The notes under the pieces are model-generated. The model was not told where the DNA came from, did not search any database, and saw only the letters and a program-made list of their open reading frames with translations. A DNA stretch of 64,000 bases from positions 1 to 64,000 of the forward strand of contig NZ_JAMPKJ010000012.1 in the NCBI RefSeq assembly GCF_039962115.1, read 5' to 3'. Source of the stretch: Funiculus sociatus GB2-C1 (GTDB lineage Bacteria; Cyanobacteriota; Cyanobacteriia; Cyanobacteriales; FACHB-T130). A program made the position numbers and the translations under genes. This document shows positions 1 to 9,353 of the stretch, one piece after another; the stretch's first letter is position 1; every line of letters begins with the position of its first letter.

Positions 1-156
1 GATGAAATTATTGCTTACTTTGACAACCGAACTACGAGTGGTGTTGTTGAGGGTATTAACAATAAGCTCAAGTTGATTAAACGCTCTGCTTATGGGTTTA
101 GGAATTTTGAAAAGTACCGAATTAGATGTTTACTTACTTGGCATTTTAATTATTGA
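1..156 (+). CDS. ISL3-family transposase, C-terminal part (partial at window edge)
   Basis: The frame is open from base 1 and stops at 154-156, giving the last 51 residues. The stretch NRTTSGVVEGINNKLKLIKR followed by AYGFRNFEKYRIR is the C-terminal signature of the DDE transposases of the ISL3 family, with the final acidic residue of the DDE triad in VEGINN. The protein ends in the tryptophan-histidine motif TWHFNY, as these proteins commonly do. The N-terminal zinc-binding part and most of the catalytic core are outside the window. The visible part is undamaged, so the element may be intact. Confidence 0.75.
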   Translation, partial: DEIIAYFDNRTTSGVVEGINNKLKLIKRSAYGFRNFEKYRIRCLLTWHFNY

Positions 157-182
157 ATTAGCATACTAAGTACTGAAGAGCC
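1..182 (+). mobile_element. Right end of an ISL3-family insertion sequence (partial)
   Basis: The window opens inside a transposase whose last 51 codons are visible at 1-156. A GGCTCTTC-type terminal inverted repeat, read on the minus strand, ends near position 182. ISL3-family elements have ends of this kind and make 8-bp target duplications; the 8 bases after 182 would be one copy. The left end lies outside the window, so the element's completeness cannot be judged. Confidence 0.6.
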
Positions 183-199
183 AACTGCTATATTAAAAC

Positions 200-300
200 C
201 GCTATATGAGATATGAGATATGAATTCATAACTCATATCTCATAAGTTTTCCCCAATCCCCAATCCCCAGTCCCCAGCCCCCAGTCCCCAGTCCCTAGTG
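200..300. repeat. Inverted repeat followed by CCCCAGT-type heptad repeats (STRR)
   Basis: ATGAGATATGAGATATG is followed a few bases on by a matching inverted CATATCTCAT segment. About eight degenerate heptads of the CCCCAATC/CCCCAGT kind follow at about 250-296. Such short tandemly repeated repetitive sequences are common between genes in filamentous cyanobacteria. The array ends about 45 bp before the efp start and lies in its upstream region. Confidence 0.6.
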
Positions 301-343
301 CGGTAAAATGAATTGCCGATTGTTCTCCCCAAGATAGAGATTC

Positions 344-907
344 ATGATTTCGAGTAACGACTTTAGACCCGGTGTCACGATTGAATTAGATGGCGCTGTG
401 TGGCGGGTGGTGGAATTTCTCCACGTCAAGCCAGGGAAGGGTGCAGCGTTTGTGCGGACGAAGCTGAAAAATGTGCAAACAGGTAGTGTGGTGGAGCGCA
501 CCTTCCGGGCTGCTGAAACGGTACCGCAAGCCAACCTGGAAAAGCGCACGATGCAGCATACCTACAAAGAGGCCGACCAGTTCGTGTTTATGGACATGGA
601 AACCTATGAGGAAGCTTCTCTGCGAACAGATCAGATTGGCGATCGCGTGAAATACCTCAAGGAAGGCATGGAAGTGAACGTTATCCGCTGGGGCGAGCAG
701 ATAATGGAAGTAGAACTACCTAACTCGGTGGTGCTGGAAGTCACCCAAACCGATCCGGGCCTTAAAGGAGATACTGCTACGGGGGGATCAAAACCAGCAA
801 TTGTGGAAACTGGCGCTCAGGTAATGGTTCCTTTGTTTATTACTGTCGGCGAACGAATTAAGGTTGACACTCGTACCGATACTTATCTGGGTCGAGAAAA
901 TGCCTAA
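344..907 (+). CDS. efp: Elongation factor P
   Basis: EF-P binds between the ribosomal P and E sites and relieves stalling at consecutive prolines. The 187-residue length fits the family (about 185). The N-terminal KOW-like domain covers roughly residues 1-65, with the loop PGKG at 30-33 that carries the lysine used for P-site contact or modification. Two OB-type domains follow, and the conserved C-terminal block [17 protein letters not shown] is present. It starts at ATG 344, giving the typical [11 protein letters not shown]-terminus. accB lies downstream in the same direction, the arrangement seen across cyanobacteria. Confidence 0.97.
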   Translation: MISSNDFRPGVTIELDGAVWRVVEFLHVKPGKGAAFVRTKLKNVQTGSVVERTFRAAETVPQANLEKRTMQHTYKEADQFVFMDMETYEEASLRTDQIGDRVKYLKEGMEVNVIRWGEQIMEVELPNSVVLEVTQTDPGLKGDTATGGSKPAIVETGAQVMVPLFITVGERIKVDTRTDTYLGRENA

Positions 908-1163
908 TACCATTTTGGATTTTGGATTTTGGATTTTGAAGCGATTTTTGAGGATATGGATTCTTCCCAAAACATCGCGTGATTTTGGATTGTCAACTAA
1001 AAGCCAATACACAAGTCCAGAATTTGAAATCCGCAAGTCTCAAACAAAATGGTATAAGTCAGAGGAAGAATTAAAAATACCAAGTTAAAAATTTTAAAAG
1101 CGAAATTTTTAACTTGGCATTTTTAATTTTTTTTTTCATCCTTCATTCTTCATTCTTCCCGTC
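908..1163. other. efp-accB intergenic region with TTTTGGA direct repeats
   Basis: The region begins with tandem copies of the seven-base unit GATTTTG (915-939) and is AT-rich up to the accB start. A short frame crosses it but has no family features. No clear terminator or promoter could be assigned. Confidence 0.4.
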
Positions 1164-1679
1164 ATGTCAATAGATTTCAACGAACTCCGCGAACTGCTGG
1201 CGGCGATCGCGCAAACCGATATTGCGGAGTTGACATTAAAAAGCGCTGATTTTGAACTTACGGTGCGGAAAGCGCCGCGCTTTATCGCTCCGGTCGATCC
1301 ACCTGCCCTATCAACAAGCGATAGCCCCAGCGTTGCGCCTCCCACCCAAGCAGCATCTATTCCTGTGCTACCTAGTCCGGGTATTGAGGTGCCGCCCCGT
1401 GCGGTTGCTCCCGTTGCTGCTCCCAATAGTGATCGCAAATTACCAGAGGTCGCATCCCCAATGGTGGGAACGTTTTATCGCTCTCCGGCACCCGATGAAC
1501 CTCCATTTGTCGAGGTAGGCGATCGCATCCGTACCGGGCAAACAGTCTGCATTATTGAAGCAATGAAGCTGATGAATGAAATTGAGGCTGAAGTGTCTGG
1601 TATTGTGATGGAAATTTTGGTTCAAAACGGCGAACCCGTCGAATATGGACAACCCTTAATGCGGATTAACCCAGAATAA
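1164..1679 (+). CDS. accB: Biotin carboxyl carrier protein of acetyl-CoA carboxylase
   Basis: This is the biotin-bearing subunit of the acetyl-CoA carboxylase that makes malonyl-CoA for fatty-acid synthesis. The 171-residue protein has an N-terminal segment (1-40), a Pro/Ala-rich flexible linker (about 41-90) and a C-terminal biotinyl domain (about 95-171). The biotin attachment motif EAMKLMNE places the modified lysine at residue 135. It starts at ATG 1164, giving MSIDFNELRELL, which matches cyanobacterial homologues. It lies 256 bp after efp on the same strand. Confidence 0.96.
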   Translation: MSIDFNELRELLAAIAQTDIAELTLKSADFELTVRKAPRFIAPVDPPALSTSDSPSVAPPTQAASIPVLPSPGIEVPPRAVAPVAAPNSDRKLPEVASPMVGTFYRSPAPDEPPFVEVGDRIRTGQTVCIIEAMKLMNEIEAEVSGIVMEILVQNGEPVEYGQPLMRINPE

Positions 1680-1786
1680 TTTTCCTGTTTCTAGATTGCA
1701 ATTCGAGGTGCGATAAATGTTCAAAAAAAATCTTGCTTTTTCGGCTACTTTTGTCTACGATCTAATTATCTAATAATTGCATTTTT

Positions 1787-1834
1787 ATAATGGAAATATT
1801 GACGTTTATTAACAAATCCAAATATTTCCATTAT
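1787..1834. terminator. Long inverted repeat after accB
   Basis: A perfect 14-bp inverted repeat, ATAATGGAAATATT at 1787-1800 and its complement at 1821-1834, is separated by 20 bases. It sits about 110 bp after the accB stop in an AT-rich 360-bp gap (1680-2040). No T-run follows immediately, so a terminator or RNA-processing role is an inference. Nothing else was recognised in the gap apart from the MITE-end relic near 1968. Confidence 0.35.
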
Positions 1835-1967
1835 TTAATATAATAACCCAAAATAATAATATAAAAAGGTAACGAAGATTACACGAAAACAATTTATTTC
1901 ATATTTAAGATTTTTGTGCTTTAGGCAATACGGTAAACTTTACCTACTTAAACATAACCCAACGCAG

Positions 1968-1992
1968 CTGATTGACTGCCAAATCTCCGATG
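1968..1992 (+). repeat. Solo relic of a MITE end
   Basis: CTGATTGACTGCCAAATC and the following seven bases match the left end of the MITE at 55861-55885 at 23 of 25 positions. No matching right end or target duplication was found nearby, so this looks like a decayed or single-ended copy. Confidence 0.45.
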
Positions 1993-2040
1993 AGCTACTA
2001 AGATTTTTCTGAGATATGATCGTTTTCCAACCCTCCACAC

Positions 2041-2520
2041 CTACAACTTCTTGAAGTATCTGGCAATCGGTAAAAGCCCAAAACCCAGCTTTTCATAGGT
2101 ACGACGTGCTGGGGCATGGCCAGGATCGCCTCCAGTCTCCACCATAGCAACGGACATCCCAGCAACTTTCATCCAATCAAGAGCGAATTGCGTCAGAGCG
2201 GTGCCAATGCCTCGACGTTGATAGTTTGGATCGACGGCGATCATGTAGATTTCACCCATGCTGCTCTCCGAGTGGAGTTTCACCGCTACAAAGCCCACGG
2301 TTGAACCAGAGTCTATCGCAACCCACACCTTTGTGTCCTCATCAGCACAGACTTCCTCGACAGCCTTTTGCTGGCTTACACGCCAATCGTCGGGATAAAA
2401 TGCTCGGTACACGTCAAAGTCCATCGCGTTCTGAATCGAATCAAAGACCGGAGTCCATGCCAGAAGCGAAAGACGAATAACGGCATCAAGTTGGCGGGGG
2501 TCGTATGGTTCAATTTGCAT
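2041..2520 (-). CDS. GNAT-family N-acetyltransferase
   Basis: This is a predicted acetyl-CoA-dependent N-acetyltransferase with unknown substrate. The chosen start, MQIEPYDPRQLDAV at 2520, gives 159 residues with the GNAT fold in the usual order. The acetyl-CoA-binding strand and loop read YMIAVDPNYQRRGIGTAL (motif A), followed by ARRTYEKLGFG near the C-terminus. The same frame is open upstream to 2706, which would add 62 residues with no resemblance to the family, so the shorter form is preferred. It stands alone, convergent with the upstream accB region. Confidence 0.85.
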   Translation of the reverse strand: MQIEPYDPRQLDAVIRLSLLAWTPVFDSIQNAMDFDVYRAFYPDDWRVSQQKAVEEVCADEDTKVWVAIDSGSTVGFVAVKLHSESSMGEIYMIAVDPNYQRRGIGTALTQFALDWMKVAGMSVAMVETGGDPGHAPARRTYEKLGFGLLPIARYFKKL

Positions 2521-2815
2521 TTCAGTATAGGCTTCAGAAGGCGGGGTATCAGTAGCATCAAAACAGAAAATCGGGTTAAGCCGTGTTACGTGAATGCTTG
2601 TCGTTATATCTATGATATTGGCAGGGCTGGAATCAGAATTTTGCCACGACTTTACCTGTAATACCTTCTTTTTCGTGAAGCGATCGCTCAAAAAAACAAA
2701 AGTCAAAGTCGGCTTGACTCTTTAACTTTTGTTTTGTTCATTAGTATAGTTCATTAACTCAGTACCTCTGAGTCATTTTGTCACCCCTTAGTCTAAACTC
2801 CAGAATTTAAACAAC

Positions 2816-2854
2816 CCCTATCGGGTTAGGGCTTGATTGCTAAGTTTCGCAATC
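2816..2854. other. Pair of small hairpins in the 2521-3024 gap
   Basis: CCCTA/TAGGG (2816-2831) and GATTGC/GCAATC (2835-2854) form two adjacent stem-loops. They lie between the GNAT gene and the Uma2 gene, and two HIP1 sites follow. There is only one copy of the unit, so it is not a CRISPR array. The rest of the 500-bp gap shows nothing identifiable. Confidence 0.3.
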
Positions 2855-3024
2855 AGTCCCTATTAGTAAAAGTGCGATCGCAGTTGAGCGATACCATTAG
2901 CCGTCAAGTGCGATCGCACTGAGGATGAAAGTTTAGTAGGATAGAGCGGAACCGCCGACTTACTGCAATAGCTGGAAGTGCTGATTTTAATCTCTATAAT
3001 TATTTAATTTGATGGCAGGTTGAT

Positions 3025-3897
3025 ATGATGCAACCCCAGACAGCCCAAGAACAGGAATCCCAGAGGCAGGTGGTAGAGTGGGAACCGCCTATGCCACCTA
3101 CAGATTTAATTTTTGATGATGGTGAACCCTTGGAAAGCAATCTCCACCGCATTGCTATGAATGTCCTGATTCGGTCAATGCTAATCCCATTGGCTGACCG
3201 CAATGATTACTTTGCGGGGGGCAATATGTTCATTTACTACAGCAGCACTCAAGCTCGTAATCGAGACTTCCGGGGGCCGGATTTTTTTGTAGCGTTGAAC
3301 GTGGATGGTAGAACCGACCGCCAAGGCTGGGTAGTATGGGAAGAAAATGGTCGCTATCCCGATGTAATCGTGGAGCTGATGTCACCCTCCACAGCGGCGG
3401 TAGACACGGGAGTTAAGAAAGATATTTACGAGCAGATTTTCCGCACCCCGGATTATTACGTTTTTGACCCGTTCGATCCCAATTCCTTACGGGGGTGGCA
3501 TTTGGATGTTAATCAACAGTATCAGCCCCTAACACCGAACGAGCAAGGATGGCTTTGGTGTCAGCGATTAGGCTTGTGGTTAGGAACTTGGGAAGGAACG
3601 CTGGAGCGAATTACGGGGGTATGGTTGCGCTTCTATGACCAAGCTGGTAATCTTATCCCCTTACCAGAGGAGGTGGCGCAACAGCAAGGAATCGAGCAAG
3701 GTTTACAGCAAGGAATTGAGCAAGGTTTACAGCAAGGCGCTTTGCGACAGTTGTTGCGTTTACTCACCACTCGCTTTGGAGACGTTCCTACTGAAATCGA
3801 GCCAAGATTACAAATACTTAATTTGAATCAATTGGAAGATTTGGTAGAGGTAGCGCTGACGGTAGGCTCTTTAGAGCAATTCGTCAATCAATTGTAG
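3025..3897 (+). CDS. Uma2-family PD-(D/E)XK nuclease-like protein with C-terminal DUF4351-like region
   Basis: Uma2 (DUF820) proteins have a PD-(D/E)XK restriction-endonuclease-like fold and are hugely expanded in cyanobacteria; their biological role is unsettled. Here the core occupies about residues 25-205, with the family blocks FRGPDFFVAL (82-91), YPDVIVELMSPST (111-123) and KKDIYEQ (131-137) supplying the expected acidic residues and lysine. A heptad repeat QQGIEQGL occurs twice (220-235) and leads into a helical DUF4351-like tail (about 237-290). ATG 3025 and ATG 3028 are adjacent and either may be used. A paralogue lies at 9354. Confidence 0.85.
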   Translation: MMQPQTAQEQESQRQVVEWEPPMPPTDLIFDDGEPLESNLHRIAMNVLIRSMLIPLADRNDYFAGGNMFIYYSSTQARNRDFRGPDFFVALNVDGRTDRQGWVVWEENGRYPDVIVELMSPSTAAVDTGVKKDIYEQIFRTPDYYVFDPFDPNSLRGWHLDVNQQYQPLTPNEQGWLWCQRLGLWLGTWEGTLERITGVWLRFYDQAGNLIPLPEEVAQQQGIEQGLQQGIEQGLQQGALRQLLRLLTTRFGDVPTEIEPRLQILNLNQLEDLVEVALTVGSLEQFVNQL

Positions 3898-3969
3898 AAG
3901 TATCCACCGTTTGAGCCTGTTTTCTTTAGGGGCAGGAAAACTCCGCCCCTATGAATGGCAAAGCAAAAA

Positions 3970-4584
3970 CTACAGTTTAAAATTTTCCTGAAAGGTTTGC
4001 CTTGTGAGTGGCTGATCTAGTTCTAAACCTTCACCGCCCAAAACGTCTAAAGGTTTTCCCTCTACATTCAGCCAAACCTTGGCATTGGGATTTTCACTGG
4101 TGGCTGTATAGAGAACCTGTGCCACGCGACCTGTCATTGAGGTACTGCCGCCGCCACTGGTAAACTCTTGGGATAGATCCACATAAACACCATCATCCCG
4201 AATCTTCAAACTTCTGAGCTTGGTTCCCTTGGGAATAGTGCTGCTGTAAGCCGGATCGGTTGGGCCAGCCAGCAAACTATTGAAAGCCTCATTGAGAGGA
4301 GCTTGCGATTTGACTGCGGCTGCCGCTTTGACCTGACTTGGCACCACCTCAATATTGTTGCCACTACTTTTTAGCCAATAGACTTCAACTGTCTTCTGGG
4401 CTGCTTGGGGCTTAGTCTGAGACGGCGTGGGCGACTCTTGGGCGATGGGAGCCGGAGAGGCTGTGGGAGACGTGTCTGGATTTACTGCCTGCGGCTCTTC
4501 TGGAGCGCACGCCGCAAAAACTAGCGCCGACATACCGAGTGCGATCGCGATCGCTATCCGGCGGACTGGTTGTTGAGCTTGCAT
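3970..4584 (-). CDS. GerMN-domain lipoprotein
   Basis: This is a probable exported lipoprotein with a GerMN domain, a fold first named in the spore germination protein GerM but widespread in non-sporulating bacteria. The start at 4584 is set by a strong AAGGAGGG ribosome-binding site just upstream. It gives a basic N-terminus, a hydrophobic stretch and a lipobox-like FAAC with the cysteine near residue 26. A Pro/Ser/Thr linker runs to about residue 70. The GerMN domain follows, with NSLLAGPTDP and the tail block VWLNVEGKPLDVLGGEGLEL. The gene below it (4675-5487) is in the same direction and probably co-transcribed. Confidence 0.85.
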   Translation of the reverse strand: MQAQQPVRRIAIAIALGMSALVFAACAPEEPQAVNPDTSPTASPAPIAQESPTPSQTKPQAAQKTVEVYWLKSSGNNIEVVPSQVKAAAAVKSQAPLNEAFNSLLAGPTDPAYSSTIPKGTKLRSLKIRDDGVYVDLSQEFTSGGGSTSMTGRVAQVLYTATSENPNAKVWLNVEGKPLDVLGGEGLELDQPLTRQTFQENFKL

Positions 4585-4674
4585 ATTAATTTCCCTCCTT
4601 AAAGATTTATTGAGATTTTTGTGAGGAGGTTTTGATGAAAAATACATTTGAACGGGGCGCTGCTCCGGAAAAAC

Positions 4675-5487
4675 CTAACGCACACTAGGTACAGCAGTTG
4701 GCGCTTTTACTTTCACAAACGCTGCTACCTCTAGCTGTTCCCTATCTACATCTAATTTTAGGATTTTAAGAGCGATCGCAGCATCATCCAAGGTACTGAG
4801 ATCCAATCGGTCATTTAAAGTGGACAGCAAAGCAGCAACTACTGGGGGTGGCACTGGCGTATTATTAACCAAAACCGACGGCTCAATTAACTGCAACTTA
4901 GTTTCTTCGGCAACACTCACCCCTGTCTCCACCGATACACTCAGTTTATCCGCTCCCTGTTCTTGTAATTCCAACTGCAAACGCACTCGGTTATTCCCCA
5001 GAAGTTCTATCTTGGGATTGACAAACTCATAGCGTTGAACTATAAGTTCAGCTGAACTGCCCAAAAGACGGCTTGCCAGTTTACTCAAACGCTTTGTTAC
5101 AGCCGGTGAGAGTAAAGCTTGATTAATATCCTCCTGGGTGATAACTAAACGCAATCCCCCCTGTAAAGGTTGCTCTAGTAAAGTCGTCACTGGAGCCTTT
5201 CCCCGCTTTCGCAAACGCGCTACATCAATGTCAAGGGGATCGGTTTCTAGTTCCAAAGCTGCAATTCTGATTTCTGGTGTTAGCCAGAACCCCCGCCCCG
5301 CAACCCGCACTCGCTCGACTTTTCCTTGGACAATTTGATAGTTGGGGGCGTTGTCGATGCGGACTTGCAATTGCTCTACTTTATCAAATCGGGAGCGGAT
5401 GGCGCTCTCTACTGTGCGATCGAGAACTAATCCAACAGGTGAGACGAGAGCTAGTATCCCAGACAAAAAGATGGCTATAAGTTCCAT
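4675..5487 (-). CDS. LmeA-like (DUF2993) phospholipid-binding protein
   Basis: The 270-residue protein starts with a hydrophobic export segment (about 1-22) and continues as an all-beta and helix protein of the DUF2993/LmeA family. Its characteristic pattern is VEQLQVRIDNAPNYQIVQGK, then a conserved block on basal and lateral derivatives (ITQEDINQALLSP). Family members bind phospholipids or act on lipid-linked envelope molecules; the substrate in cyanobacteria is not established. It lies upstream of the GerMN lipoprotein on the same strand with a 90-bp gap. Confidence 0.82.
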   Translation of the reverse strand: MELIAIFLSGILALVSPVGLVLDRTVESAIRSRFDKVEQLQVRIDNAPNYQIVQGKVERVRVAGRGFWLTPEIRIAALELETDPLDIDVARLRKRGKAPVTTLLEQPLQGGLRLVITQEDINQALLSPAVTKRLSKLASRLLGSSAELIVQRYEFVNPKIELLGNNRVRLQLELQEQGADKLSVSVETGVSVAEETKLQLIEPSVLVNNTPVPPPVVAALLSTLNDRLDLSTLDDAAIALKILKLDVDREQLEVAAFVKVKAPTAVPSVR

Positions 5488-5550
5488 TAGTTAATATTAA
5501 TTATTTACTTCTCATTCCCAGCCTCTAACTGGGAATGAGTATTGATGTAG

Positions 5551-7356
5551 TTATGAAACAGCGGTAGAAATCCACTCTTTTAAGGTAGATACTACTTCCG
5601 AAAGGGGAATTTCCTGTGATTTATGGGTGGCTCGTTCGACGATTTCCACTTTGCCATTATTGAGCGATCGTCCTGTCACCACTCTATAGGGTATCCCAAT
5701 TAAATCGGCATCTTTAAACTTTACCCCAGCGCGTTCGTCGCGGTCATCTAATAATGTTTCAATTCCCGCTTCATTGAGTTGAGTGTAGAGTTGTTCAGCA
5801 GCTTCGACTTGTTTGGTGTCGCCTGTGTTGGGAATTGAAATGATGACTTGATAAGGCGCGATCGCTACCGGCCAGATAATCCCATCTTTATCATAAGATT
5901 GTTCTACCGCAGCCTGCGCCAGTCTCGACACGCCAACACCATAACAACCCATTACTAAAGGTACTTCTTCACCTTGTTCGTTGGTGTAAGTTGCTCCCAT
6001 TGCTACAGAGTATTTGGTGCCTAGCTGGAAAATGTGACCGATTTCAATTCCTCTGGCAGTTTGGAGAGTTTGACTGGGATCGTGAATTGCGCGATCGCCT
6101 AATCTTGCCTTTCGCACATCCAATACCATTTCTGGTAATTTAAATTGCTCACCCCAATTTGCCCCGACTCCGTGGTAGCCACTTTCATTAGAACCTGTGA
6201 CGAAGTTCTTTAAACTAACAGCAGTTTTATCAACTAAGCGCACAAACTTAGGATGTATTTGCTTATCCTGAGTGATGTAGTCATCAGTAATATCAGGGGC
6301 AATATAACCCAAAGGTAGAGGTTTTGCCGCCCATTTTTGCTGCGCTTCTGCGTCTGGTACCGTCAAGGCGATGATGGTTTTCCCGCCATACTGCGGGGCT
6401 AACTTTGTCAGCTCATTTTGCAACTTGACTTCATTAACATCTTGATCTCCTCGGATGCTTACCAGTACCAAAACTGTCATGCCATTGTCATAAACAGTTT
6501 GGTAGAGGACATTTTTTACAATTTGGGTAGGATGACACTTTAAAAATTGGCACAGTTTATCGATAGTTTCTGTTCCCGGTGTCTCTCGTTTTTCGGAAGT
6601 TGTAAATGAGGATTCTTCTGCATCCGGTGGCAAAGAAACAGCCTTTTCCACATTGGCGGCGTACTGTCCATCTTCGGTGTAAAGAACTTCATCTTCACCC
6701 GCCTCAGCGAGTACCATAAATTCTTGGGAACCAGAGCCACCAATAGCGCCAGAATCAGCTTCTACCGCTCGGAAAGCCAAACCGCACCGTCGCAACATAT
6801 TGCTGTAAGCTTGGTGCATATCCTGATAAGTTTTCTTCAGGCTTTCCTCATTGGTGTGGAACGAGTAGCCATCTTTCATGATGAATTCTCGCCCGCGCAT
6901 CAAGCCAAAGCGGGGACGAATTTCATCCCGGAATTTGGTTTGCAGTTGATAGAGGTGCAGTGGTAGCTGACGGTAGGAGCGAATCATATCACGAGCGATC
7001 GCTGTAATTACTTCCTCATGCGTCGGCCCTAATCCCAATTCTTGTTTGTGTCGGTCTGTGAGGGCAAACATGATATTCTCAGCTTGGGTGTAAGTATCCC
7101 AGCGCTCCGATTCTCGCCATAAATCTGCTGGTTGCAATTGTGGCAGCAGACACTCTTGAGCGCCTGTTGCATTCATCTCTTGGCGCACGATTTGGGAAAC
7201 CTTTTGCAGCACTCGCCACATCAAGGGAAGATAGGCGTAAATACCGCTACCGATGCGACGAATATAGCCTGCACGGAGCAGTAATTTATGACTGGGGATT
7301 GTTGCTTCCGCTGGATCTTCCCGCAGCGTAACAAAAAGCATTTGTGACAGTCGCAT
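5551..7356 (-). CDS. proS: Prolyl-tRNA synthetase (bacterial type, with editing insertion)
   Basis: A class II aminoacyl-tRNA synthetase that charges tRNA-Pro in the cytoplasm. Its 601 residues fit the bacterial-type enzyme. The catalytic core includes motif 2 ([17 protein letters not shown]) and motif 3 ([10 protein letters not shown]). Between them, about residues 230-395, lies the INS editing domain, which clears mischarged alanine. The C-terminal anticodon-binding domain contains the block [19 protein letters not shown]. The start [15 protein letters not shown] matches the family. It is divergent from the acyltransferase gene, with under 100 bp between starts. Confidence 0.97.
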   Translation of the reverse strand: MRLSQMLFVTLREDPAEATIPSHKLLLRAGYIRRIGSGIYAYLPLMWRVLQKVSQIVRQEMNATGAQECLLPQLQPADLWRESERWDTYTQAENIMFALTDRHKQELGLGPTHEEVITAIARDMIRSYRQLPLHLYQLQTKFRDEIRPRFGLMRGREFIMKDGYSFHTNEESLKKTYQDMHQAYSNMLRRCGLAFRAVEADSGAIGGSGSQEFMVLAEAGEDEVLYTEDGQYAANVEKAVSLPPDAEESSFTTSEKRETPGTETIDKLCQFLKCHPTQIVKNVLYQTVYDNGMTVLVLVSIRGDQDVNEVKLQNELTKLAPQYGGKTIIALTVPDAEAQQKWAAKPLPLGYIAPDITDDYITQDKQIHPKFVRLVDKTAVSLKNFVTGSNESGYHGVGANWGEQFKLPEMVLDVRKARLGDRAIHDPSQTLQTARGIEIGHIFQLGTKYSVAMGATYTNEQGEEVPLVMGCYGVGVSRLAQAAVEQSYDKDGIIWPVAIAPYQVIISIPNTGDTKQVEAAEQLYTQLNEAGIETLLDDRDERAGVKFKDADLIGIPYRVVTGRSLNNGKVEIVERATHKSQEIPLSEVVSTLKEWISTAVS

Positions 7357-7449
7357 CAGTGGTTGCCTCTACAGATGGGAAAATTATTATCTAAGCTAAG
7401 TCTAGGATGTCTAATCGCAAGTTATAAGGATAGGACATTGCCAGATTTC

Positions 7450-8799
7450 ATGATACAGGCTCAACCACCGCTAGAATTTATTCCTCCAGCTTTCAATCCT
7501 CTAGTTTTACGCTCCGCCCAGATGGTGCTACCGTTTTGGATGCGATCGCATACAGCAATTACCCAAATTCAAGCGGACAACGTGGAAGTTTTGGTCGATC
7601 TGTATCGCCAATTTCAGGACGGAAAAATCCGCTTCCTAATGGCATTTCGCCATCCCAACGCCGAAGATGCGCTGTGCATGGCTCATTTGATGTGGAAATT
7701 GGTGCCACGGGTAGCACAACAACAAGGCGTATCCCTGCAAAATCCCCTACATTTTCACTTTATCTATGACCGGGGAATTCCCCTATGGGCAGGCGCACAC
7801 ATGGGCTGGATCTATTCTCGCTTAGGTGGCACCCCCATTCATAGAGGCAAAGCAGATTGGTTAGGGTTAAAGTCAGCGCGTGACTTGTTTGCTAATGCTC
7901 AGTTTCCGATGGCAGCTGCCCCCGAAGGTGCCACCAACGGTCACAATGAGATTATCAGTCCACTAGAACCAGGTATCTCTCAATTAGGCTTTTGGTGTGT
8001 TGAAGATTTGCTTAAAGCTGGACGCTCCGAGCAAGTTTTGATTGTCCCAGTAGGGATTAAATATCGTTACATCGAAGCTCCCTGGAAGTCTTTAGAAAAG
8101 CTTTTAACCGAATTGGAAGCAGTTAGCGGTTTAACCGCATATGCAGAAAGTGCTGAGCCTGATGTTTTAAATCCTCATTTCCTCTATAAACGCTTGTATC
8201 GTTTAGGGGAACATTTACTCTCATTAATGGAGCATTTTTATACCCGATTTTATCATAAAAATCTGCTAAAGAATGAAGCCTTGGAAGCTCGACTTCAAGC
8301 TTTGATGGATGCGGCTCTACAAGTTGCAGAGCAATATTTTGACTTACCGCCCAAGGGAAGCGTAATTGACCGCTGTCGTCGGCTAGAGCAGGCTGGTTGG
8401 AATCACATTTATCGAGAAGAATACAAGAATATAAAGGCGCTGTCTCCCCTAGAAAGGGCATTAGCCAATCGAATAGCTGACGAAGCAAACAGTCATGTAT
8501 GGCATATGCGGTTGGTAGAAACTTTTGTGGCAGTTACAGGCAAGTATGTTATGGAAAAACCAACCGTAGAGCGCTTTGCTGAGACAGCCTTACTTTTATG
8601 GGATATGGTGAATCGCATCAAGAATAGTAATCCTTTTGAACGCCCTCGTCTTGGCAATCAACAAGTGGAGATGACTATCGGGCAACCAATATCTGTTTCA
8701 GAACGTTACGCAGTTTATCAAGAAAATCGTCACGGTGCCAAACTTGCTGTAACCCATTTGACTAAAGATTTGCAACACGCGATAGAGAGTTTACTTTAG
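7450..8799 (+). CDS. PlsC-type glycerolipid acyltransferase family protein
   Basis: This membrane-associated acyltransferase probably acts on glycerol-phosphate or lysolipid acceptors. It carries the H-x4-D motif (HPNAED), the GGTPIHRG acceptor block and a PEGATNGHN block equivalent to PEGT. These lie in the first half, and the C-terminal half is helical with no recognised domain. The start at 7450 (MIQAQPPLEF) is chosen because cyanobacterial homologues begin near here; an in-frame start at 7363 would add 29 residues with a poor ribosome site. The gene is divergent from proS. Confidence 0.8.
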   Translation: MIQAQPPLEFIPPAFNPLVLRSAQMVLPFWMRSHTAITQIQADNVEVLVDLYRQFQDGKIRFLMAFRHPNAEDALCMAHLMWKLVPRVAQQQGVSLQNPLHFHFIYDRGIPLWAGAHMGWIYSRLGGTPIHRGKADWLGLKSARDLFANAQFPMAAAPEGATNGHNEIISPLEPGISQLGFWCVEDLLKAGRSEQVLIVPVGIKYRYIEAPWKSLEKLLTELEAVSGLTAYAESAEPDVLNPHFLYKRLYRLGEHLLSLMEHFYTRFYHKNLLKNEALEARLQALMDAALQVAEQYFDLPPKGSVIDRCRRLEQAGWNHIYREEYKNIKALSPLERALANRIADEANSHVWHMRLVETFVAVTGKYVMEKPTVERFAETALLLWDMVNRIKNSNPFERPRLGNQQVEMTIGQPISVSERYAVYQENRHGAKLAVTHLTKDLQHAIESLL

Positions 8800-8850
8800 T
8801 GAAATCCCAAGGAATTTGTAGCTTGCTTAGCCGTATGTCTAGCAAAAATT

Positions 8851-9168
8851 TTATAGCTTGTGTTTCTCCTTTAAAGCTTCCCATCTAGCTTCATCTGTAT
8901 CAAAATCAGGTGGAGCAGGCTGAGTTTTAGCAAACCAGTCTCTTAAAGCCTTGATTTTAGCTGAAACTTGTCTTTAAGGTGTCGTATCCAGTAGCTCATT
9001 ACTAAAGGAGTTAGTGCCATTTTTAGCTTACTGTAAGATGATAATTTCTACATCTCCCAGCTTTAGGTTAATCGGGTCTGTAATAATCAATTGACCCAAT
9101 TATTCAATTTTACCTTGAGTTCATAGGCTTGTATATGTGCTTCGGTGATGAAAGTAATATCTATCATA
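8851..9168 (-). pseudogene. Degraded antitoxin-like gene
   Basis: On the minus strand, ATG at 9168 begins MIDITFITEAHIQAYELKVK. The frame then shifts into a segment reading QLIITDPINLKLGDVEIIIL, is broken by two in-frame stops, and resumes as KIKALRDWFAKT and PPDFDTDEARWEALKEKHKL before a final stop at 8851. The beginning and end are typical of short cyanobacterial antitoxin-like proteins encoded beside PIN-type toxins. No toxin gene is beside it. One frameshift and two stops over about 105 codons show it is dead. Confidence 0.65.
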
Positions 9169-9353
9169 CATCTTAAGCGAGGGTAGGTAAGGAAGGATGC
9201 GATCGCGCTCCAATTACCTTCTTTATCAGACTAAAATAAATTGGCTCATTATCAAAAATGCCCTATTACAAAATCATAACTTTGCTCACCCGGCAATCTA
9301 GTTATCAAGTAATATGAAAGTATGAAAAACTGGTACTCAACAGTTAAAAAGCC

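Noticed and set aside
864-1088. 74-codon frame after efp
   Set aside because: It consists largely of translated TTTTGGA repeats and overlaps the end of efp.
2816-2854. CRISPR-repeat-like hairpins
   Set aside because: Only one copy is present, with no spacers and no cas genes in the window.
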